Shown piece by piece: positions 52,075 to 58,778 of a DNA stretch of 64,000 bases. Origin of the DNA: Crocinitomicaceae bacterium (GTDB lineage: Bacteria > Bacteroidota > Bacteroidia > Flavobacteriales_D > Crocinitomicaceae). Every line of letters starts with the position of its first letter. Within the stretch, counting starts at the first letter, position 1. A program made the position numbers and the translations under genes. Location of the stretch: contig JADJGJ010000001.1 in the NCBI GenBank assembly GCA_016708105.1, forward strand, positions 186,001-250,000. Reading direction: 5' to 3'. The notes under the pieces are model-generated. The model searched no databases, was not told where the DNA came from, and saw nothing but the letters and a program-made list of their open reading frames with translations.

Positions 52075-53154
52075 TCAGTTCTCAATATAAGCTCTGATGC
52101 CGTTTTTCAAATTTTTTAATCGGGTAAAGCCATACTCTTTTGATAGAATTTCTATTGCTGTTTTTGATCTTCCTCCGCTTTGACAAATCACCACGATATC
52201 TTCATCTAACGGCAACTCATTTTTACGCACGTGCAAGGTGGCAAGTGGTATATGCACTATTTTTTCATGAGCAAGTTTTGGCTCTTCCCATTCTTCTCGT
52301 ACATCTAATACCAATATTCCTTGATCAAGCATTTTACTGAACGTTTGGTTGTCTAAATCAAGCGTATTGAGTTCACATTTTTCAGTAATGTTGTAATCTT
52401 CATTGCTGCCCATTTTTTGTATTTCTGCATGTGCGCTTCTGGTAAGTTGCAGGGTGTAAGTTGAATTGTGAAGTGTATTGAAGAATATAATTTTTCCGTT
52501 TAATAATTCGCCGGTGTTCAGTATAAGTTTAATGGCTTCAGTTGCCATGTAGATACCTGCCATGCCTGGTAAAACACTGAGTACACCTGCTTCAGCACAA
52601 TTTGGCTCATTGCCTGGTTTTTCAGGGAATAGACAGCGATACGTGGGTCCGTTTTGATAATTGAAAACAGATACTTGTCCCTCAAATCTAAAAATTGCAC
52701 CATACACCCAAGGTTTGTTTTCTAAAACACAGGCATCATTTACAATATAACGTGCTGAAAAATTATCAGTGCCGTCAATAATTAAATCATAGTTGGCAAT
52801 AATCTTACGCGCATTTAGTGCATCTAATTTTTCTGTATAAACTGTTGTTTGAATGGTTGGATTTAATCGTTGAATTTTTTCAGATGCTACTTCTGCTTTG
52901 AATTTCCCTACATCATCCGTCTGATATAAAATTTGCCGATGAAGATTTGAAATATCAACTTTGTCATGATCAATGATGCCGATTTGTCCAACACCGGCTC
53001 CGGCTAAATATAATAGAACCGGGCAGCCCAATCCGCCAGCACCAACAACTAATACTGAAGATTGTTTCAATTTGATTTGCCCAGCCTCTCCAACATTGGG
53101 TAGATTGAGTTGTCTGCTGTATCTATATTTTTCTTCTTGACTCAGCATGTTCAT
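52075..53154 (-). CDS. moeB: MoeB/ThiF-type adenylyltransferase with C-terminal rhodanese domain
   Basis: A 359-residue protein. Residues 1-245 are the E1-like adenylyltransferase ('RYSRQLNLPNVGEAGQIKLK', 'VLVVGAGGLGCPVLLYLAGA', Cys of 'TYRCLFPE'), which activates the C-terminal Gly-Gly of MoaD. Residues about 260-359 form a rhodanese domain with the active Cys near 324 ('VICQSGGRSKTA') that could supply sulfur. The fusion resembles MoeZ/MOCS3. The start overlaps the moaD stop by 4 bp, so both are translated together. Confidence 0.93.
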   Translation of the reverse strand: MNMLSQEEKYRYSRQLNLPNVGEAGQIKLKQSSVLVVGAGGLGCPVLLYLAGAGVGQIGIIDHDKVDISNLHRQILYQTDDVGKFKAEVASEKIQRLNPTIQTTVYTEKLDALNARKIIANYDLIIDGTDNFSARYIVNDACVLENKPWVYGAIFRFEGQVSVFNYQNGPTYRCLFPEKPGNEPNCAEAGVLSVLPGMAGIYMATEAIKLILNTGELLNGKIIFFNTLHNSTYTLQLTRSAHAEIQKMGSNEDYNITEKCELNTLDLDNQTFSKMLDQGILVLDVREEWEEPKLAHEKIVHIPLATLHVRKNELPLDEDIVVICQSGGRSKTAIEILSKEYGFTRLKNLKNGIRAYIEN

Positions 53155-53390
53155 CCTCCGGCAAATGGCGGTAAAAAAGCAATGCGGTTATTTTCAAGCG
53201 TTAGATTTGTAGCATTACTTGTCATCATTTCATTCAGCGCTAACCGATAATTCATGCTGCTGATTGCAGGATATTTTTTAAGAACAAATTGCTCAGCATC
53301 ATGGACAGTTATAAATGAATCACTGCATTCAAATTTGTCGGTTCCGGCAGCTTCGGCAATCATCCCAAAAAACAAAAAGGTAGTATTCAT
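53151..53390 (-). CDS. moaD: Molybdopterin synthase small subunit
   Basis: A 79-residue ubiquitin-fold protein that ends in the essential Gly-Gly ('RIAFLPPFAGG'), which is thiocarboxylated by MoeB. 'LFFGMIAEAAGTDKFEC' is the usual start. It overlaps moeB by 4 bp and lies 2 bp after tauE. All parts needed for molybdopterin synthase (moaD, moaE, moeB) are in this operon. Confidence 0.95.
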   Translation of the reverse strand: MNTTFLFFGMIAEAAGTDKFECSDSFITVHDAEQFVLKKYPAISSMNYRLALNEMMTSNATNLTLENNRIAFLPPFAGG

Positions 53391-53392
53391 AC

Positions 53393-54145
53393 TTAAATCA
53401 TGATTAGTTTGAATGAGGCAAAAAGCAAAACCAGAGCAAGAACTCTTTTCAGCATCACGCTATTAAATTTAAAAGTTCCAAAGTAAGATCCGGCAAAACC
53501 GCCTGCGGCTGCAAGGGCAATCATGATGCCGCTTTCTGGTGAAAGTGTGATGCCGTTAACCAGTTGACCTCCCAGCCCTGAAAGTGAATTAACAAAAATG
53601 AAAAGGGCAGATATTGCAGCGGACTCTTTTACAGTACTCCATCGCAATAATAAAATAACAGGACTTAAGATAATTCCGCCACCAATACCAATCAAACCAC
53701 TTAAAAAACCAATGAGTGCGCCAATAATTACTGCTAATATAAAATTGGGTGCTTGAAGATTTTCTTTTTCAGTCAAAGATTTTTTATCAAAAACGCCTAG
53801 CAATTTCAGCGTGGCAAGAATCAGAAAAATACCCAGTGTAATTTTATACAATTGCGGCTCTACTTCAATCATTCCGCCAACAAATGAAAGCGGAACCGAA
53901 CCAGCTGCAAATGCGAAGAAAATTTTTGATCTGAAATATCCCGCTTTCCAAAAATAGAAGAATGCGATACCTGATACCAATACATTCAAAATTAATGCAG
54001 TTGGTTTCATAATTTCAATGCTAAACCCTACAATACCCATCAAGGCAAGATATCCGCTTGCACCGCCGTGCCCAACTGAGGCATAAAGGAATGCAATCAA
54101 AGGGAGTGCTGCAAATAATATCCAAATGGAGGTAGTTGAATCCAT
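53393..54145 (-). CDS. TSUP (TauE/SafE) family membrane permease
   Basis: A 250-residue protein with about eight membrane helices and the family features 'LIAFLYASVGHGGASGYLAL', 'IGALIGFLSGLIGIGGGIIL' and 'AGGFAGSYFGTFKFNSVMLK'. TSUP members move sulfur-containing anions such as sulfite, sulfonates or thiosulfate, though substrates vary. As the first gene of a molybdopterin operon behind a molybdate-type operator, this one may handle an oxyanion or sulfur compound linked to the cofactor. That is inference; plain sulfite export is the default. Confidence 0.85.
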   Translation of the reverse strand: MDSTTSIWILFAALPLIAFLYASVGHGGASGYLALMGIVGFSIEIMKPTALILNVLVSGIAFFYFWKAGYFRSKIFFAFAAGSVPLSFVGGMIEVEPQLYKITLGIFLILATLKLLGVFDKKSLTEKENLQAPNFILAVIIGALIGFLSGLIGIGGGIILSPVILLLRWSTVKESAAISALFIFVNSLSGLGGQLVNGITLSPESGIMIALAAAGGFAGSYFGTFKFNSVMLKRVLALVLLFASFKLIMI

Positions 54146-54154
54146 AGAGTTAAT

Positions 54155-54178
54155 CGTTATGCTAAATTATACATAACG
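54155..54178. promoter_or_regulatory. ModE-like palindromic operator in the tauE-moa leader
   Basis: A 24-bp inverted repeat with arms CGTTATG (54155-54161) and CATAACG (54172-54178) and a 10-bp AT-rich centre. The E. coli ModE operator of modABC, as I recall it, is also 24 bp with CGTTAT and CATAACG ends. The site lies directly downstream of the candidate -7 element (54182-54189) and covers the expected start of transcription, the right place for molybdate-dependent repression of a molybdopterin operon. Confidence 0.6.
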
Positions 54179-54181
54179 ACG

Positions 54182-54189
54182 CAAAGATA
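54182..54189 (-). promoter_or_regulatory. Candidate -7 element of the tauE-moa operon (TATCTTTG on the minus strand)
   Basis: A perfect TAnnTTTG match on the minus strand, 36 bp before the tauE start codon. It predicts a start of transcription near 54176, which puts the palindrome at 54208-54227 close to -41.5, the class II activator position. Confidence 0.6.
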
Positions 54190-54207
54190 CGTCATCATCC
54201 TATTTCA

Positions 54208-54227
54208 AAAATGATGATCGTCATTTT
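54208..54227. promoter_or_regulatory. Crp/Fnr-type site before tauE-moa
   Basis: A perfect 7-bp inverted repeat AAAATGA / TCATTTT separated by 6 bp. The core TGA-N6-TCA is that of Crp/Fnr family sites. Its centre (54217.5) is 35.5 nt from the end of the candidate -7 element. Confidence 0.65.
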
Positions 54228-54454
54228 ATACATGAACTTGATTTAATCTTGAAATTAAGTGGTGTGAGTTCACTATTTGACATGGCTGAATGATGATATG
54301 CTTTTAACCTGGCAGCACATTGTTTGCATTGGCTTTATCTAAGACAATCTATTTTATCAAAGGCTACTGAGTTAAACCGCCACATTATCAGTCAACTAAA
54401 TTAGCATCACACCTGTTTTTAATCAGCTATTATTTAGGCTGAAACGAATTACAG

Positions 54455-54472
54455 ACATGACATAAATCATGT
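54455..54472. promoter_or_regulatory. Crp/Fnr-type site before the Crp/Fnr gene at 54540
   Basis: A perfect 6-bp inverted repeat ACATGA / TCATGT with a 6-bp spacer, centre 54463.5, 76 bp before the start codon. A TTTG (54498-54501) follows about 37 nt from the centre, though the TA half of the -7 element is missing. It suggests self-regulation. Confidence 0.6.
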
Positions 54473-54539
54473 AAAGGAATGACCTTGCATTCACCGCTTT
54501 GTGACTGAAACAAGCTAACTTTACAGAAAATTAGCCTGT

Positions 54540-55250
54540 ATGAAGAATGCAAAAGTAGAGATGCCTTCTTGTGAAGACTGCCCAAATAAGGGTGGTATGT
54601 TTTCATGCCTATCGCGTGAAGACAAGGCACAATTAGGTGAGGACAAAGGCAATAATTTTTATAAAAAGGGACAAGTCATTTTTTACGAGGGAAATCACCC
54701 GCATGGTCTTTATTGCATTTACAAAGGCAAAGTAAAAATTTCCAAACTTGGTGATGAAGGCAAAGAGCAGATTGTGAGGATTTCAGGCAATGCGGATACG
54801 CTGGGTTATCGCTCTCTTTTGTGCAATGAACCATACAAGGCAACCGCAACAGCTCTTGAAGATAGTTACGTATGTTATCTTTCTAAGAAAAAATTCTTTG
54901 AATTATTAGAGTCAAACAATACTCTTTGTTTAAATACCATTCAATTACTGGCGCGTGAATTACGTCAATCAGAGCAGCAATTGGTAGATATTACGCAAAA
55001 AACGGTGCGTGAGCGTGTGGCAGAAGTGTTGTTACAATTGAAAAGCAAGTTTGGGGTGAAACAAGATGGTAAAACATTGGACATTCGGCTTACTCGCCGA
55101 GAAATTGGTGATATGGCAGGAGTCACAACGGAAACAACAATCAGAACCCTATCTGAGCTGAATAAAGAGGGATTCATTGCTATTTCAGGAAAAGACATTC
55201 AATTACTGTCTCTTGATAAACTTCAGGCTCTTGCCAATATTGAGGATTAA
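54540..55250 (+). CDS. Crp/Fnr family regulator with N-terminal cysteines (FNR-like)
   Basis: A 236-residue regulator. The N-terminus holds C11, C14 and C23 ('PSCEDCPNKGGMFSCLSRED'), and C95 ('RSLLCNEPYKATA') may be a fourth ligand, the layout of an oxygen-sensing 4Fe-4S cluster as in FNR. A cyclic-nucleotide-type beta barrel spans about residues 35-125, then the dimer helix. The helix-turn-helix ('LTRREIGDMAGVTTETTIRT') has the Crp/Fnr E..TxR recognition pattern. It stands divergently from the Moco operon and upstream of norC/nar, so it is the likely anaerobic activator of both. Confidence 0.88.
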   Translation: MKNAKVEMPSCEDCPNKGGMFSCLSREDKAQLGEDKGNNFYKKGQVIFYEGNHPHGLYCIYKGKVKISKLGDEGKEQIVRISGNADTLGYRSLLCNEPYKATATALEDSYVCYLSKKKFFELLESNNTLCLNTIQLLARELRQSEQQLVDITQKTVRERVAEVLLQLKSKFGVKQDGKTLDIRLTRREIGDMAGVTTETTIRTLSELNKEGFIAISGKDIQLLSLDKLQALANIED

Positions 55251-55432
55251 TCCAAATTTTTTTAGGGTTTCAAGATGTGCTATAATTTAGTGTTGTGAAA
55301 TCAGTATAATTCCTTGAAATTTCGGGCATTTTCAAAACAAATTCAATTCGATTCTCCGACAATTTTATGATTCAACTCATTTTTTTCGGTTTGAGATTAC
55401 AGCAAATTTGGTCAGAATTACAAGTTGGCCTG

Positions 55433-56080
55433 ATGCAGGATTTTGAAAATCTTATAAAAAAATTTGGTGGTCGTGAAAAAACCTATCATGCCGGTGACGT
55501 TATTTATGACCAAGAGTCAGGCATTGAGGGAATTTATTATTTGAAAAACGGAAAAATCAGAATTGATAATTCAAGGGTAAAAAGCAAGCGTGACGTTTTG
55601 GTTTGGCTGCTTTGTTCAGGAAATTTCTTTGGTTTATCTTCATATTATAATGGTTATGTTGCTTACTCCTATATAACTACTGTAATTAGTGAAAAGGCTG
55701 AGGTGATTCTTATTTCGCGGGATGATTTTATCAGACTTCTTAAAGCGGAAAAAGAATTCAGAGCATATATCATCAATTTGCTTTACAGACGAATGGATTA
55801 TATTGAGCAAAGAAAAACGTATTCAAGCAAAGTAAGTTTTTTAAAAAAATTAGCTGACGCAATTGTTTTTTTAAGTCCTTCTCATGCCGTACCTTCGGCC
55901 ACTGAAAACAATAAGCCATTGCGAATTGAAGTTTCTATCAGTGAACTTGCTGCAATTACCAACGCTAATAGAAAGCAGCTGCTGCATTCGCTAGATGAAT
56001 TGTGTAACAAGAAAATTCTTGACCGCGACGGCGAAAGTATTACTGTCAGAAATTTTGAAAAATTAATTCATGTAGATTGA
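55433..56080 (+). CDS. Second Crp/Fnr family regulator, without a cysteine cluster
   Basis: From ATG 55433 the protein has 215 residues; an earlier in-frame ATG at 55367 would add 22 hydrophobic residues that family members do not have. The sensor barrel ('FGGREKTYHAGDVIYDQESG', 'YYLKNGKIRIDNS') is intact. Only two Cys are present, far apart, so no Fe-S cluster of the FNR kind; a DNR-type NO sensor with heme is possible. The helix-turn-helix reads 'ISELAAITNANRKQLLHSLD' and lacks the usual E-SR contact residues, so its DNA site may differ. Its stop overlaps the norC start. Confidence 0.8.
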   Translation: MQDFENLIKKFGGREKTYHAGDVIYDQESGIEGIYYLKNGKIRIDNSRVKSKRDVLVWLLCSGNFFGLSSYYNGYVAYSYITTVISEKAEVILISRDDFIRLLKAEKEFRAYIINLLYRRMDYIEQRKTYSSKVSFLKKLADAIVFLSPSHAVPSATENNKPLRIEVSISELAAITNANRKQLLHSLDELCNKKILDRDGESITVRNFEKLIHVD

Positions 56081-56490
56081 TGAGTCTTAAAACCAGAAGG
56101 ACAATTTTTTTCACGCTTTTTATTGGTTATATCGGATATAGCATATTTGTATATACCATAGGTACTGAAACTAATGCACCAATAAATGAATTTGCGCGAG
56201 AAGGCAAGCGCGTTTTCCAGGAAAAAAATTGCATTGCCTGCCATCAGTTTTATGGGCTGGGTGGTTACATGGGACCTGATCTTACCAATGTCATATCAAA
56301 TAAAGGCGAAGCTTACGTGCGTTCATTCATCGCTAATGGCACACAGAAAATGCCAAAATTCAATTTGAGCATTCAGGAAATTGATTATCTGGTGGCGTAT
56401 CTGACATATATTGACAGTACCTCAAAATATCCACACAAAGATGCCAGTGTAACTTGGTATGGAATGGTTAACAAGAATTTAGAAAAATGA
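56080..56490 (+). CDS. norC: Nitric oxide reductase subunit C (membrane cytochrome c)
   Basis: A 136-residue protein starting at ATG 56080 (1-bp overlap with the regulator stop). One N-terminal membrane anchor ('TIFFTLFIGYIGYSIFVYTI'), then a single c-type heme site 'NCIACHQFYGLGGYMGPDLT' with the Met ligand in 'TQKMPKFNLS'. This is the NorC pattern. It should pass electrons to the NorB-like subunit, whose gene overlaps by 4 bp. Confidence 0.88.
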   Translation: MSLKTRRTIFFTLFIGYIGYSIFVYTIGTETNAPINEFAREGKRVFQEKNCIACHQFYGLGGYMGPDLTNVISNKGEAYVRSFIANGTQKMPKFNLSIQEIDYLVAYLTYIDSTSKYPHKDASVTWYGMVNKNLEK

Positions 56491-57794
56491 TTAGTATAGG
56501 CAGATTATTCATTGTAACGGGGATTGCCTCGTTAGTATTAGCGTTGATTTTTGGAGTGATTGCCGCTATTCAATTTATTTTTCCTGATTTCATTCCTGAT
56601 ATTGCATTTTTTAAAACACGCCCACTGCATGTTTCATTGGCAATTGCTTGGATATTTTCTCTTGGTATTGGGGCAGTTTACTCTTATCTAGAAGAAAAAA
56701 AATTACTTCGATTTTATTATCTTGGTCTTGCGCATTGGGTTATCTATTTCGTTACAGGTATTCTCATTATTATTTCATACCTCACTGGTACATTTGGTGG
56801 TCGTGAGTATTGGGAATTTCCGCCGGTGTATAGTTTGCCAATTTTATTTTCATGGATTTTGTTCGGCATTAATTATTTCACCGCTGTCTGGAAAATCAAA
56901 AACTGGCCTGTCTATCTATGGATGTGGGCTACCGGCATTGTCATTTTCTTCATTACATTTTCTGAAGCTAACTCATGGATTTTTGACTATTTCAGTAATT
57001 CTCTTGTGCGTGAATTAACTGTGCAATGGAAGTCATACGGCTCTCTGGTTGGTGCATGGAATATGTTTGTTTATGGTGCCGGGCTCTACGTAATGGAAAA
57101 AATCAGTGGAGATGATTCGTATGCAAAATCAAAAATGGCTTTTGTTCTTTATTTTGTAGGATTGACCAACCTATTCTTTAACTGGGCGCATCACGTTTAT
57201 ATTGTTCCCTCATCACATTATATTGGTACTATAGCTTATATTATCAGTATGACTGAGTTGTTCATCATTGGCCGTATAATTTGGAAATGGAAATCAACGC
57301 TTACCACGGCTCAACGGTTTAAAAATCGCAACGCTTACTTATTCATTTTGGCTTCTGATATCTGGGTTTTTTTAAATCTTGCCTTGGCAATTTGTATTTC
57401 TATACCGGCAATCAATTTATATACACATGGAACCCACATCACCGTGGCACACGCAATGGGTAGCACCATTGGAATTAATTCCATGATATTATTGGCATTT
57501 GTTGTATTTCATTTTCAGAATATCCGGTCGGCATGGGTGCGTATTCCCTTTTGGTTAATTAATTTATCGTTGGCAATTTTCTGGGGGGCATTAATTTTTT
57601 CAGGAATTTTGAAAGGGATAGCCACCATTGAAACTGATCAGTCTTTTGCGCAGATAATGGCTGATATTGAACCTGTTTTGCGTGTTTTCATGTACTCAGG
57701 TGTTTTTTTAGCACTAGGTTTTCTTATCCTTCTTTTTCATCTTGTATTTGAGTATTTACAAGACTTTCCAGAGAACATGAAGTCAAAAAACTGA
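56487..57794 (+). CDS. NorB-like heme-copper family protein with altered metal ligands
   Basis: A 435-residue protein with about twelve membrane helices, the size and layout of cNOR subunit NorB. Conserved: His48 ('TRPLHVSLAIAW', low-spin heme), His235-His236 ('NWAHHVYIVP', FeB), His322 ('HITVAHAMG', heme b3), and Glu257 ('SMTELF'). By alignment from memory, the FeB ligands His207 and Glu211 of P. aeruginosa NorB fall on Tyr184 and Val188, and the second low-spin ligand His349 on Met324. It may be a non-standard nitric oxide reductase or an electron-transfer relative. It is coupled to norC (4-bp overlap). Confidence 0.75.
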   Translation: MISIGRLFIVTGIASLVLALIFGVIAAIQFIFPDFIPDIAFFKTRPLHVSLAIAWIFSLGIGAVYSYLEEKKLLRFYYLGLAHWVIYFVTGILIIISYLTGTFGGREYWEFPPVYSLPILFSWILFGINYFTAVWKIKNWPVYLWMWATGIVIFFITFSEANSWIFDYFSNSLVRELTVQWKSYGSLVGAWNMFVYGAGLYVMEKISGDDSYAKSKMAFVLYFVGLTNLFFNWAHHVYIVPSSHYIGTIAYIISMTELFIIGRIIWKWKSTLTTAQRFKNRNAYLFILASDIWVFLNLALAICISIPAINLYTHGTHITVAHAMGSTIGINSMILLAFVVFHFQNIRSAWVRIPFWLINLSLAIFWGALIFSGILKGIATIETDQSFAQIMADIEPVLRVFMYSGVFLALGFLILLFHLVFEYLQDFPENMKSKN

Positions 57795-57837
57795 ATTATA
57801 TCAGTTTTTCCTAATCCTGACAAGAAACCTAGAAAGT

Positions 57838-57851
57838 ATGACGTATATCAT
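57838..57851. promoter_or_regulatory. Crp/Fnr-type site before the cytochrome c-nar operon
   Basis: ATGA-N6-TCAT, the same form as the sites at 54211-54224 and 54457-54470. Its centre (57844.5) is 36.5 nt before the end of the candidate -7 element at 57874-57881. Confidence 0.6.
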
Positions 57852-57873
57852 TTTGTACCCATACTTTATTAAT

Positions 57874-57881
57874 GACTTTTG
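57874..57881 (+). promoter_or_regulatory. Candidate -7 element of the cytochrome c-nar operon (GACTTTTG)
   Basis: Seven of eight positions fit TAnnTTTG. Transcription would start near 57887, after the upstream in-frame ATG at 57872, so the cytochrome start must be at 57914 or 57926. The imperfect match fits an activator-dependent promoter. Confidence 0.45.
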
Positions 57882-57925
57882 ACTCGTTAACAGCACTCAA
57901 AAAAAATCAAACGATGGAAACGAAT

Positions 57926-58759
57926 ATGTATAAGTCCGCAAAAAGCTTAGCTCTGGGCGTGTCTTTCCTGTTCCTGTCTTTTCAGGCAACTGCTCAGGAT
58001 GGAGCTCAGATATTTCAATCTAACTGTGCGGCATGCCACAAAACAACAGGTGACAAGCTAGTAGGTCCTGGTATGGCCGGTATTACTGAAAAAAGATCAG
58101 CCGACTGGTTGAAATCCTGGATTAAAGATTCTCAGGGATTAATTAATTCTGGTGATGCAGATGCTAAAGCCATTTATGCTGAGTACAACAACTCACCCAT
58201 GCCTGGTTTTCCGCAACTTTCAGATGCTGACATGACAGCGCTGATTGACTATCTTGGAACGCTTGGTGCTGCTGCTGCCGGTGAAGCTGCTCCGGTGGTT
58301 GAAATAAATTATACCGATGCACAAATTGCAGATGGTAAAAAATATTTCACCGGTGAAAAAGGATTCTTTAATGGTGGTCCTTCTTGTATCAGCTGTCACG
58401 ATGTAGCTGCTGAAGGTGTTGTTGGAGGATATCTTGCAAAAGATCTGACTGACTCATATACAAGAATGGGTGAAGCCGGAATTCTTGCTATGGTGCAAAA
58501 TGCCCCTTTCCCTGCAATGAATGCTGCTTATTTAAATAATCCTGTTACAACTGCTGAACAAACAAGTATTGCAGCTTTCTTAAAATCTGTTTCTCAAAAC
58601 CCACTTGAACCAAAATCTTCTAGTATAATGATGATGCTGATGATTTCAGGTGCCGGATTTATTGGGATTTTGATCATCATCATTTTAATTTGGAACAAAC
58701 GCAAAAAACACTCGACGAAAGACCAAATTTTCGCGAGACAAGTACGAGCAATTAACTAA
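57926..58759 (+). CDS. Diheme cytochrome c with C-terminal membrane anchor
   Basis: From ATG 57926 the protein has 277 residues with a signal peptide (MYKSAKSLALGVSFLFLSF). Two c-type heme domains: CAACH with Met ligand in 'NNSPMPGFPQL', and CISCH with Met in 'APFPAMNAAYL'. The C-terminal helix ('MMMLMISGAGFIGILIIIIL') ties it to the membrane with a basic cytoplasmic tail. Its place as the first gene before narGHJ resembles NarC-type cytochromes that serve or assemble nitrate reductase. An ATG at 57914 adds four residues and is also possible. Confidence 0.85.
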   Translation: MYKSAKSLALGVSFLFLSFQATAQDGAQIFQSNCAACHKTTGDKLVGPGMAGITEKRSADWLKSWIKDSQGLINSGDADAKAIYAEYNNSPMPGFPQLSDADMTALIDYLGTLGAAAAGEAAPVVEINYTDAQIADGKKYFTGEKGFFNGGPSCISCHDVAAEGVVGGYLAKDLTDSYTRMGEAGILAMVQNAPFPAMNAAYLNNPVTTAEQTSIAAFLKSVSQNPLEPKSSSIMMMLMISGAGFIGILIIIILIWNKRKKHSTKDQIFARQVRAIN

Positions 58760-58778
58760 CAACTAATACCTGGAAATA

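Noticed and set aside
53393..54145. TSUP permease as a molybdate transporter
   Set aside because: Position and regulation hint at it, but the family is known for sulfur anions and no substrate can be read from sequence, so I left it as a TSUP permease.
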